Positions 16,419-24,613 of a stretch of DNA of 64,000 bases are shown piece after piece. The stretch is from Thaumarchaeota archaeon CSP1-1 (GTDB lineage Archaea > Thermoproteota > Nitrososphaeria > Nitrososphaerales > Nitrosopumilaceae). The stretch is from positions 62,001-126,000 of the forward strand of contig LDXL01000007.1 of the NCBI GenBank assembly GCA_001443365.1. The letters run 5' to 3'. The notes under the pieces are model-generated. The model worked only from the letters and a program-made list of their open reading frames with translations, did not search any database and was not told the origin of the DNA. Position numbers and translations under genes: made by a program. The stretch's first letter is position 1, and each line of letters begins with the position of its first letter.

Positions 16419-17599
16419 GTGAAGAGAAGTATAGACATCTTTATGTTGTAATGGAAATTGAAAATGGAAAGCTTATTCCAGTTAGTCTAGAAATGTTAGG
16501 AGAAGCAAGAAGATTAATGGATGAATTCAATAAAAAATATTCATCCAAAGAAAAAGTAGTTGCCATTTTACTTGGAGATAATGTAAAAGAAGTTTCAAAA
16601 ACTCTCATTCAATATGGTGCAGATGCAGTCATTATTGCAGAAAATCCTGAACTAAAAGATGTAAGAAATACAATTTATACAAAAGTTATCAGCCAGATTG
16701 CTCAAGATTCAAAACTTGCTGATCAGATTGAAGAGGAATATGCTGGTCAAATTAAAAAACCTAGGTACATGTTTTTTGGAGCTGATAGTATTGGCAGACA
16801 TTTATCTTCTACAGTTTTAGTTGAATTAGATTCAGGTCTTGCGTCAGACATTAACCAATTAATAATCAGTGACTTGAAGATAACACATCAACATAAAACA
16901 GCTGGAAATCCTATAACATATGAAAAAACTCTTGAAATGTACAGGCCAGATTTTTCAGGTTTCCTATGGACAACCATTTTATGTCTGGATAATAAAAATC
17001 CAAATTTTCCACGAGATTATTTCCCCCAAGCCTGCAGCCTTATTCCAGGAGTTTTTGAACCAATAGAACCAGATTCAAGTAGACAAGGAAAAATAATAGA
17101 ATTTGTTCCACAGTTTGAAGAAAAAGATCTTCGCATTAAAATTCTCAATAGAGAAATAATAAAAAAACAAGTAGATTTTGATAGTTATAAAGCAATTGTA
17201 AGTTTTGGTCGTGGGATAAAAGATGATCCTGAAAAAAATATTAAACTAATTGAGAATCTTGCAGGGCAACTAGACGCAGGAATTGGTGTAACACTTCCAA
17301 TTTCTAAAAAACCATTTTCTGTTAATCAATCTTTAGAATCGACATATATGATTCCCGATAGAGTGATTGGAACTAGTGGAAGTAGAACCGGTCCTCTACT
17401 TTATGTTGCAGTTGGAATAAGTGGCGCTATGCAACATGTTTGGGGGATGCAGGATTCTAGATTTATTGTTGCTATAAATCCTGATGAAGAAGCTCCCATC
17501 AAAACCGAATGTGATATTTTTATCAAAGGAAGAATGGAAGATGTCATTCCATTATTGATTGAAGAACTAAAAAAGGAAAAACAGGTAGCACAAGCTTAG
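16415..17599 (+). CDS. etfA: Electron transfer flavoprotein, alpha subunit
   Basis: 394 residues. The C-terminal FAD-binding domain has the family pattern IVSFGRGIKDDPEKNIKLIE, then DRVIGTSGSRTGPLLYVAVG and GISGAMQHVWGM with SRFIVAINPDEEAPI. The N-terminal domain pairs with EtfB. It overlaps etfB by 4 bp and is followed immediately by the ETF-quinone oxidoreductase-like gene. Forms the soluble heterodimer with EtfB. Confidence 0.94.
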   Translation: MSEEKYRHLYVVMEIENGKLIPVSLEMLGEARRLMDEFNKKYSSKEKVVAILLGDNVKEVSKTLIQYGADAVIIAENPELKDVRNTIYTKVISQIAQDSKLADQIEEEYAGQIKKPRYMFFGADSIGRHLSSTVLVELDSGLASDINQLIISDLKITHQHKTAGNPITYEKTLEMYRPDFSGFLWTTILCLDNKNPNFPRDYFPQACSLIPGVFEPIEPDSSRQGKIIEFVPQFEEKDLRIKILNREIIKKQVDFDSYKAIVSFGRGIKDDPEKNIKLIENLAGQLDAGIGVTLPISKKPFSVNQSLESTYMIPDRVIGTSGSRTGPLLYVAVGISGAMQHVWGMQDSRFIVAINPDEEAPIKTECDIFIKGRMEDVIPLLIEELKKEKQVAQA

Positions 17600-17612
17600 T
17601 TGGTGATAAAAT

Positions 17613-19487
17613 CTGGAAAAATATGATGTAGCGATTATAGGTGGAGGCTCAACTGGATTAGCAGCACTTAGAAGACTATCAAAGCTAGGAAAACAAGCTA
17701 TCCTCTTAGAGGCAGGTTCAAAGGTAGGAACAAAAAATCTCTCAGGTGGAATTCTTTATTCTAAGAATCCTAAAAAAGGAAAAGTAAACAACGTCGAAGA
17801 GATATACGAAAACTTTCTCTCAGATGCACCTTATGAAAGAAAAATAACAAAATATCTTTTACAATCAACCTCTAAAGACAAGATTTTCACGATGGACCTT
17901 ACTAAAGCTCATGAGTATCAAGCAAATTTTGGATATTCTGTTTTGTTAAATAAATTGAATTCATGGTTTGCAAAACAAGCTTTAGAGAGTGCTGAAAAAT
18001 GTGGTGGAGGAATTGTTCCAGGAGTTCATGTAAGTTCCTTAAAAAATAATGAACAAAGTGGGACAACTATAATTCAAACTGATGAATTAGATGAATTTGA
18101 AGTAAAAGCTATAATTGCAGCTGATGGGGTAAATTCGGAAATAGCTGAAATCACTGGAGCTAGGGAAAAATTTTCTCCTCCTCAGCTTTACCAAGGTGTT
18201 AAGGTCATCATAAAACTTCCTGAAGAAGTAATCAATGAAAGATTTGGCATAAGCTCTGATGAAGGTGTAGCGCATCTCTTTGCAGGAGATGTTACTTTAA
18301 ATCATATTGGAGGAGGATTTCTTTATACTAATCGCAATACATTATCTTTGGGTGCAGTTTATCACTTCAATACTCTTTTAGAAAACCCAATTCAACCTCA
18401 TGAGTCAATTGATGCTCTTCTAAAAAATCCATTAGTTAGTGATCTGGTTAAAGATAAAGTTCCAATAAAACCAGAAATTGACAAGAACCTGCCTCCAGAA
18501 GAACAACTACGAATAAAGTTTGGAGTTGCCAGATTAATCAAAACCTGGAATGAGATAAGAGATGCATACTTATCAAAAACTGGAAAAGATGATCTAATAA
18601 AAAGTGGGAAATATGAAACTGAAGAAGATATCAAGACAAAACTTGATTCAATTAATCAACAGATCCAGGAAAAATATGGAGTAACCTTCGGAACCGATTA
18701 TGTTGAAGAAGAATACGGTGCAAAGCTAATTCCAGATGGAAAACGTTGTAGAATGAAAAAACCATACTTCAAAAATATTCTTTTTGTTGGTGATGCGGCT
18801 GGAAGAGGTATCTTTGTTGGTCCTAGGATTGAAGGTCTTAATGTTGGAATTGATGACGCAGTTAGAGCATCCGATGCAATAGCAAGAGCAATTGACCACA
18901 ACAATTTCTCAACTGATTATCTAGGAGAATGGTATACAAAATCAATTGAAGACAGCCCATATACAACAGACATGAAGCAGATTGACAAAGATTATTTGAA
19001 AATTTTTCTTGATGCAGCAAAAGATGTTCCGACAGATATTATCAGTGCAAAATATGGTACAGTTCTCAAATTGATGTCGAGTGGAACACTACGTAGAATT
19101 GCAGTAAAATTTGCAAATATTTTAGGATATGAGAAATTACTTCCTTTGATAGAATCAGAGGAAACCTACGTTAAAGTTCCAATTGAACTTGCTGAGAGGC
19201 TTGGTGAAACTATGAAAACAAATTATTCCCCATCAATTCCTTCTCTTGCAGACAGAGTTGCAAAGCTATCATACAATGATGATAATGTTCCGCATATCAA
19301 AGTTCTAAAGCCTACCAGTGAATTTATGAAAAATATGATTACCTTATGTCCCACTAAATGCTATACTGAAGAAAATAATAAAGTAATGATCATACATGAA
19401 GGTTGTATTGAATGTGGAACCTGTTCTCAGGAAACAGATTGGAAACATCCACGTGGAGAAAAAGGAATCCATTACAAGTACGGATAA
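17613..19487 (+). CDS. ETF-quinone oxidoreductase (FixC-like), start codon abnormal
   Basis: FAD- and iron-sulfur-containing enzyme passing electrons from ETF to the membrane quinone pool. The frame starts with the FAD-binding KYDVAIIGGGSTGLAALRRL motif, includes GDAAGRGIFVGPRIEGLN, and ends with a cluster segment (CPTKC then CIECGTC). About 624 residues. The FAD motif lies upstream of the first in-frame ATG (17892), so that ATG cannot be the start. The only in-frame codon before it, after stops at 17604 and 17607, is CTG 17613. GTG 17603, four bases after etfA, would join in frame if one A of the five at 17617-17621 were absent. Hence either CTG initiation or a 1-bp indel. Confidence 0.88.
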   Translation: MEKYDVAIIGGGSTGLAALRRLSKLGKQAILLEAGSKVGTKNLSGGILYSKNPKKGKVNNVEEIYENFLSDAPYERKITKYLLQSTSKDKIFTMDLTKAHEYQANFGYSVLLNKLNSWFAKQALESAEKCGGGIVPGVHVSSLKNNEQSGTTIIQTDELDEFEVKAIIAADGVNSEIAEITGAREKFSPPQLYQGVKVIIKLPEEVINERFGISSDEGVAHLFAGDVTLNHIGGGFLYTNRNTLSLGAVYHFNTLLENPIQPHESIDALLKNPLVSDLVKDKVPIKPEIDKNLPPEEQLRIKFGVARLIKTWNEIRDAYLSKTGKDDLIKSGKYETEEDIKTKLDSINQQIQEKYGVTFGTDYVEEEYGAKLIPDGKRCRMKKPYFKNILFVGDAAGRGIFVGPRIEGLNVGIDDAVRASDAIARAIDHNNFSTDYLGEWYTKSIEDSPYTTDMKQIDKDYLKIFLDAAKDVPTDIISAKYGTVLKLMSSGTLRRIAVKFANILGYEKLLPLIESEETYVKVPIELAERLGETMKTNYSPSIPSLADRVAKLSYNDDNVPHIKVLKPTSEFMKNMITLCPTKCYTEENNKVMIIHEGCIECGTCSQETDWKHPRGEKGIHYKYG

Positions 19488-19503
19488 ATCAGAAAAAATT
19501 TAG

Positions 19504-20178
19504 TTATGCACTAACTTTGATTTTCTTTAGATCTTCATATGCAGTACGTATTTTAGAATAAAAGTTATCCATACGAGGTGTAAGAAGAGGATAAGCAATG
19601 TAGAAATCTTCTGCTTCTCGAATGTAACGTTGTATTTTCTCATTTCCAGGAATTTCTGCAACAAATCGCATATTATTTAATCTGTCAGCAAGTTTTATCG
19701 TCTTAATGTCATAGGGAGCATTTGCAAGAATATTACAATACTCACGGAATCGTTGGGATTTACGCTCTTCGTCAGTAGTACCAGAAAAATTTTCTAGTGG
19801 TTGAACTTTTAATGTCATAATCATCTTATACACATAATCTCCAAATCTATGAAGAAAGTATGCATCAAAACCATAGGTCTTTGAGGCGTAGAGATCTAAA
19901 ATCTTTTCATCATCCTCCATAAAGTCATGTAATATTGCCCCAGCAATTTGAAGAGAGGTTAATAGCTTATTTTCTGATTGATAATGTTTAATGACTTCCA
20001 AGGTAACAGGCCAAGTATGAGTTTGTAAAAATGAGGATGCGCCATCTTCTCGTTTTACACCAGCATGGACTTCTTCAGCCATCTCAATTGCACTTTCAAC
20101 AATAGTATCAATTCGAAATTTTACTTCGTTTTCTAGGAAGGATAAAAGTTCGTCTTTAGTAACAGATTCATTTGGCAT
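19504..20178 (-). CDS. HD-domain hydrolase of the RelA/SpoT (small alarmone hydrolase) type
   Basis: 224 residues. Motifs of the SpoT/MESH1 hydrolase family are present in order: a first His in THTWPVTLEVIKHY, the HD pair in GAILHDFMEDDEKI (HDxxED) and KLADRLNNMRF. These coordinate Mn2+ in enzymes that remove the 3'-pyrophosphate of (p)ppGpp or the phosphate of NADPH. No synthetase, TGS or ACT domain is attached. The role in an archaeon is not established; other HD hydrolases are possible. Convergent with the ETF operon. Confidence 0.8.
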   Translation of the reverse strand: MPNESVTKDELLSFLENEVKFRIDTIVESAIEMAEEVHAGVKREDGASSFLQTHTWPVTLEVIKHYQSENKLLTSLQIAGAILHDFMEDDEKILDLYASKTYGFDAYFLHRFGDYVYKMIMTLKVQPLENFSGTTDEERKSQRFREYCNILANAPYDIKTIKLADRLNNMRFVAEIPGNEKIQRYIREAEDFYIAYPLLTPRMDNFYSKIRTAYEDLKKIKVSA

Positions 20179-20201
20179 GATAATAATACCTCATTTGTTA
20201 C

Positions 20202-21722
20202 TTAAATTTCTGTTCTTTTTAATTTATGAATGATAATGGCGGGTCCTGCAAAATAAATTCCAACATTAAGAAGAATTACTCCTACTCCATATCCAATCAT
20301 CTCCGCTTCTGAATCAATATCAACATAATTTAGAATCGATAATGAGGTAAGAAGTGGAGTAATTACTACCTTAACAGTTTCTTTGAAAATAGGATTTTGT
20401 CTTTCCCAATCAGCTATGGTTGGACTAAATGAGTAATACAATTGATTAAATGATGATAGAAAAGTTTTACCAGATTCTGTATTCATTAGAATATTATCTC
20501 TAGTTTCGCGTAATTTTTGGACTTGAGGAGCAAGCTCAGAACCAAATGTTGCAGTTGCTATAAGACATCCACCCCCATAATCCGAAAAATCATCATTTGG
20601 TTTTGAAAGTATCTTAAATGATTTCAAAGAGTTTTCAAACTTTTGTAGATTATTTTCAAATTCATCTTCAGTACTTGCATATGATACTTTGTAAAATTTG
20701 CCAGGACCTGCAATTGTAGCTTCTTTATATTTTATTTTAATTTCCCCAGTAGGAGTAACTGCAGCTCCATTAACTACTGAAACAATTGCTTCTAATCCAT
20801 TTACTGTGGTGGTTTCATTAGATTGAATAACTAATAGACCTCTCTCTATAGAAGATTTAAGGTATTGATTTTCCCATTGTTCTACAAATTCTTTTAATGA
20901 TTGTCCGGTAGAATTTTGTATTAAAACTGAAATTGATGATGGCATTCCATTTGCCTTTGGTTCAACTGCTGCTACATCTGGGATGGCAGGATTTGGGTCT
21001 TCAATTTCTTGAACAAACCATCCTTGAGGAAATTCAATTGAAAATCCAAACTTTTCACTAGAATATTTTTCTTCAAAAGTTTGTAGATTTGATTCTGTAA
21101 CTCTTTCTGGGTTACCCAATTCCAAAAGATCTGGAATTTCAGAACGCTTAACAACTTCAGCTTTTAAGATTTCTCCTTTACCCCAATCAAATGGAATATC
21201 ATTTGCTGCAGTTGTGAGATTAGCAATTTTATCAAGAGTTTCATAGCTTTCTTGCGTAATAAGACGGCCAAATACAGTATATTGACCGTCAAGAAAATTG
21301 GAATCTTTATGTACAATAAAAAATTGAGAGCCAGCACTGTCTGGATCAGTAGATCTTGCCATAGAAACTATTCCTCTATTGTGTTTTATGTCGTTAAATT
21401 CAGCGTTTATTTTATACCCAGGATCACCAGTTCCCCATTGAGTTACTGTTTCATAGGCACCAGGTTTTGTAAGAGGATCACCTCCTTGTATCATAAAACC
21501 CTCAATAACTCTATGAAAAATGGTTCTATCGTAAAATCCATTTTGTGTTAAATTAATAAAATTTGCAACATGATTTGGTGCATCCTCAGGAAAAAACTCT
21601 ATAACTAATTTTCCTGAATTTGTATGTAAAATTACTACCTCATCATCGATTTGAGCAAAAGTTGGATTTGTAATATTAACAAGTAAAAATACAAGAGCAA
21701 TAAAAAATAATGTAAACTTCAT
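20202..21722 (-). CDS. Exported cyclophilin-type peptidyl-prolyl isomerase with CFI-box C terminus
   Basis: Three parts. A signal peptide (MKFTLFFIALVFLLVNIT) is followed by a cyclophilin domain of about 165 residues (FFPEDAPNHVANFINL, FHRVIEGFMIQGGDP, GSQFFIVHKD, YTVFGRLI). A middle domain like the PsbP/secreted-lipoprotein type (KFGFSIEFPQGWFVQE) comes next. The C terminus has the CFI-box motif (CLIATATFGSELAPQVQKLR) ahead of a last membrane helix. The catalytic cyclophilin residues FHRxI, QGGD and SQFFI are present. I favour ATG 21722 over 21746: it starts the signal peptide directly and has CTTTTATTG centred about 25 bp upstream. Probably folds proteins outside the membrane. Confidence 0.85.
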   Translation of the reverse strand: MKFTLFFIALVFLLVNITNPTFAQIDDEVVILHTNSGKLVIEFFPEDAPNHVANFINLTQNGFYDRTIFHRVIEGFMIQGGDPLTKPGAYETVTQWGTGDPGYKINAEFNDIKHNRGIVSMARSTDPDSAGSQFFIVHKDSNFLDGQYTVFGRLITQESYETLDKIANLTTAANDIPFDWGKGEILKAEVVKRSEIPDLLELGNPERVTESNLQTFEEKYSSEKFGFSIEFPQGWFVQEIEDPNPAIPDVAAVEPKANGMPSSISVLIQNSTGQSLKEFVEQWENQYLKSSIERGLLVIQSNETTTVNGLEAIVSVVNGAAVTPTGEIKIKYKEATIAGPGKFYKVSYASTEDEFENNLQKFENSLKSFKILSKPNDDFSDYGGGCLIATATFGSELAPQVQKLRETRDNILMNTESGKTFLSSFNQLYYSFSPTIADWERQNPIFKETVKVVITPLLTSLSILNYVDIDSEAEMIGYGVGVILLNVGIYFAGPAIIIHKLKRTEI

Positions 21723-21754
21723 AAATTCTCTTTTTTTTAGCTTCAATAAAAGCC

Positions 21755-22291
21755 ATGATGGACATTAGTTTTTATCATTCTATAATATCAAGTTTGAATA
21801 TGGATTCAGATGAGCATATACAGGCTCATATTCTATCAGTGTGGAAAGAAGCTAAAAAATTATTTTCTCTACATGGAACTGAAGGTATGTTAATTTTAAC
21901 GGATAAACATTTGATGTTTGTAAACAAAACTGAGGCAAAAGTGAGATGGTGGAATGCTGCAACCCAAAGACAGGTTCTTACTTTTTTAAAATTAAACGAT
22001 GTGATGATTCATCAAGATGGATATGATGAAGAGCAATTAAGAGTAGACTTGGAGAATAAAAAAAATCTGGAAATAAAATTTGATGATATTTTGAATATTA
22101 GTTATGAAGATAAAACTTGGGGTAGTGTTTTGAATTTAGAAATTAACAGAGATAATAAGAAACAAAAATATCAATTTTCAGTAGTTCAAGACTGGGTAAA
22201 ATATCCCGTAAAAGCACCAACCAAATATATGAAAGTTGGTTGGTCTGCTTTTATACAATACATTAAAGATAGACAAAAAATTACGAATTAA
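21755..22291 (+). CDS. PH/GRAM-like domain protein, function unknown
   Basis: 178-residue soluble protein. A stretch near residue 45 (GTEGMLILTDKHLMFVNKT) resembles the second strand pair of bacterial/eukaryotic PH or GRAM domains (GxLxLTxxrLxF), followed by KLNDVMIHQDGY and a basic C-terminal helix. The family assignment is tentative. The gene diverges from the cyclophilin gene; its stop lies 2 bp before the TTG start of cbiE, suggesting cotranscription. Confidence 0.6.
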   Translation: MMDISFYHSIISSLNMDSDEHIQAHILSVWKEAKKLFSLHGTEGMLILTDKHLMFVNKTEAKVRWWNAATQRQVLTFLKLNDVMIHQDGYDEEQLRVDLENKKNLEIKFDDILNISYEDKTWGSVLNLEINRDNKKQKYQFSVVQDWVKYPVKAPTKYMKVGWSAFIQYIKDRQKITN

Positions 22292-22293
22292 AA

Positions 22294-22995
22294 TTGAGTA
22301 ATGTATATGCTGTAGGGGTTGGTCCTGGATCACCTGACTATATCACGAAAATAGTTGAAGCAATTATACATAGTTCTGATGTTGTTGTAGGATACAAGTA
22401 TACACTAAAAACAATCGAAGAGTTGCTTTTAGGAAAAGAAGTTTATGAAATTACTATGAATACTCAAGAAGAGGTTTACCAGAAAGTACAAAAAAATTTA
22501 GGAAAAAAAATTTTGGTGGTACCATTTACTGGTGACGTAAATTTTTCAGAATCTGAGGTAGTTGATAGATTAATTGAAATTTTTGGAGATATTCAAATAG
22601 TGCCTGGAATCAGTTCTATTCAGGTAGCAGCTTCTAGAGCCAAAGTTCCTTTGGATAAATCAAAGATAATCACAATGCATATTTCAACTTCAATTGAGCG
22701 AGAGAAAATTGAACTACAAAAGGCATTACTAGATGGATTCAATGTTGTACTTGTACCTAGACCTTGGCCAAAAGAACCTACAAAACATTTCATGCCATCT
22801 GAAATTGCTCTTTATTTGAAGAAAAATGGATTTGATACAACAAAACTAAAAGTTCATGTGTTTGAAAATTTAACTACAAAAAAAGAGATGATTTTTGTTG
22901 GTACAGTAAAAGATTTAGAAGGAAAAGAATTTTCTGATTTATCTGTAATGATATTTGATCAATCCAAATTAGATTCGTATATTAATTTCAATTAA
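22294..22995 (+). CDS. cbiE: Precorrin-6Y C5,15-methyltransferase subunit CbiE-like
   Basis: SAM-dependent corrin methylase of 233 residues. The start is TTG 22294; the nearby ATG 22301 is out of frame. The glycine motif VGVGPGSPDYI is at the N terminus, then DVVVGYKYTL, VPFTGDVNFSES and the VPGISSIQVAASRA region. CbiE methylates C5 (and works with a CbiT partner at C15). CbiT is not fused here and not seen in the window. Together with cobJ this supports cobalamin synthesis. It overlaps the convergent cupredoxin-like gene by 8 bp. Confidence 0.85.
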   Translation: MSNVYAVGVGPGSPDYITKIVEAIIHSSDVVVGYKYTLKTIEELLLGKEVYEITMNTQEEVYQKVQKNLGKKILVVPFTGDVNFSESEVVDRLIEIFGDIQIVPGISSIQVAASRAKVPLDKSKIITMHISTSIEREKIELQKALLDGFNVVLVPRPWPKEPTKHFMPSEIALYLKKNGFDTTKLKVHVFENLTTKKEMIFVGTVKDLEGKEFSDLSVMIFDQSKLDSYINFN

Positions 22996-23917
22996 GTGCA
23001 TCTAATCCACTTCTTTTTAGGATATCAGATTCAACATCAGGAAAAACAACAACATCCATTGTCATCCATGGATAATCCTCATCAAATAAACTGTAAAAAC
23101 CAATTTCATTAATTGTAACACTCCATTTTTTTCCTGGTTGGATATCTCCGCTAGTTATTCGACTATCGGCAATATTTACCCCAGCACGAGATTCTGTATC
23201 TCGCTTCCCACTTGAGACACTATGAGATATGGTATCGTCGTTGATGAATGTAAGTGTATTACCGGGTACAATTGATGCTCTATCTATAGAATAAAATCTT
23301 AGATTTGGAATAAATTGTTTTTGAATATAATTAAATTCTGCCGGATTAGCTGACCCTTTTAGAATATGGATTATAATTTCATTCTCCTGATTTTGTTTGG
23401 AGCCAGTTGTTGATGTTGGGGAAGATGAGCTTGTTGTAGGTAGAGTTCCACCCAGTGTTGAAATTTTTGTTGTGTAAATAATTTTGTTAGATTCAGTTCC
23501 CTGGATTAGTTTTCCACTAAAACTATAGATTGAACCTTCATCACTATTTTCAATTAACCTACCAAAAATACTAATAGAGACTTTACTACCGATAGTGTTT
23601 TCTGCAGTACCAGCCAATCTAATAAAATGGCCATCTCTTAACATAGTGCCAGTTAACTCAGTGACCACAAAATCTATTTCATTTATTGTAACAAAACCAT
23701 CTTCTACTACAATCTTAGTGCTACTTCCTACCTGACTCCCAGTAGATATTAAGAAATCAATTTGAGAAATTTTTATTGATTTATCAGTTACAGCAAAACC
23801 CGAGCCTTCAACCAAATAAGGTTGGTTTGCAACTAATTGAGCGTTTGAATCACTAAATGATGTTCCTATGAAAATTAGTCCTAATACAAAAAATGGAATA
23901 GTCTTTACTATCTTCAT
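22988..23917 (-). CDS. Secreted protein with cupredoxin-like C-terminal domain lacking full copper site
   Basis: 309 residues. Signal peptide (MKIVKTIPFFVLGLIFIG), then a beta-rich domain (to about residue 150), a Ser/Thr-rich linker (PTTSSSSPTSTT), then a cupredoxin-like domain. The first copper ligand is kept (DDTISHSVSSG). The C-terminal loop, normally Cys-x(n)-His-x(n)-Met, reads FYSLFDEDYPWMTMDVVV: Met is retained but Cys and His are replaced. Copper binding is therefore probably weak, altered or lost. Ammonia-oxidising archaea have many blue-copper-like proteins for electron transfer, and this is a divergent one. TATA box 28 bp upstream. Confidence 0.78.
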   Translation of the reverse strand: MKIVKTIPFFVLGLIFIGTSFSDSNAQLVANQPYLVEGSGFAVTDKSIKISQIDFLISTGSQVGSSTKIVVEDGFVTINEIDFVVTELTGTMLRDGHFIRLAGTAENTIGSKVSISIFGRLIENSDEGSIYSFSGKLIQGTESNKIIYTTKISTLGGTLPTTSSSSPTSTTGSKQNQENEIIIHILKGSANPAEFNYIQKQFIPNLRFYSIDRASIVPGNTLTFINDDTISHSVSSGKRDTESRAGVNIADSRITSGDIQPGKKWSVTINEIGFYSLFDEDYPWMTMDVVVFPDVESDILKRSGLDALN

Positions 23918-24012
23918 AATTAGATTATAGTTTGATTCGGTTTATAATTTGCTACTAAATTATTTTAGATATAATCAATAGTATATCTAAACTCAGTTAA
24001 TACTCCTAGATA

Positions 24013-24537
24013 TTAGATAATTGGTACTTCTATTGTATCGATCAAATATGCTTCTAAGAAACCACCAGCAAGTAAAAGACCTACAACAATTCCCACTTCA
24101 ATGCCTATTATTTTATAATCATTTTTGATTGAAATTTTCTTAATAATTTTATGAATTAATAGTAGACTGCGTGACATTGCGATTGAATAGCCCACCAGCT
24201 CCATTATTCCAAATGGAGAAGCATAAAGTAGAGCAAGTGGATGAATATCAGAAATTATTGGGTTTAGTAATGCTAAGGCTGCAAATGCTTGTCCTGTTTG
24301 CCAAGCTGAAAAAAAACCCCAAGCTACCCCAAACCCTGGAATAAACATTGGTAGTGCAACAACAGAATTGTGAAGAAAGATTCCAATTCCATCTATATCC
24401 TCAATTAAATTATTAAATTCCTCTTGAAATGTTAATGCATCTTCATGGGAAACTTCACTTTGAGAACCAATAAAATAAGATGCAGAGAATAATCCAATAA
24501 AAATGAAGAATGTAACAATTCTTTTCTGATTTTTCAC
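24013..24537 (-). CDS. SpoIIM-like (stage II sporulation protein M family) integral membrane protein
   Basis: 174 residues with about five membrane helices and the conserved SpoIIM-type pattern NNSVVALPMFIPGFGVAWGFF and HPLALLYASPFGIMELVGYSIA. The family is broad, found in bacteria and archaea outside sporulation, with no confirmed archaeal role. Small gap to the divergent PolD small-subunit gene. Confidence 0.8.
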   Translation of the reverse strand: MKNQKRIVTFFIFIGLFSASYFIGSQSEVSHEDALTFQEEFNNLIEDIDGIGIFLHNSVVALPMFIPGFGVAWGFFSAWQTGQAFAALALLNPIISDIHPLALLYASPFGIMELVGYSIAMSRSLLLIHKIIKKISIKNDYKIIGIEVGIVVGLLLAGGFLEAYLIDTIEVPII

Positions 24538-24613
24538 AGTTTTTTTCTTTAAGCAGGGTATTTGAGGGTTTGTAGCGAGCAGATTTAATTAAAACTCTTA
24601 ATATTTTTTGGTG

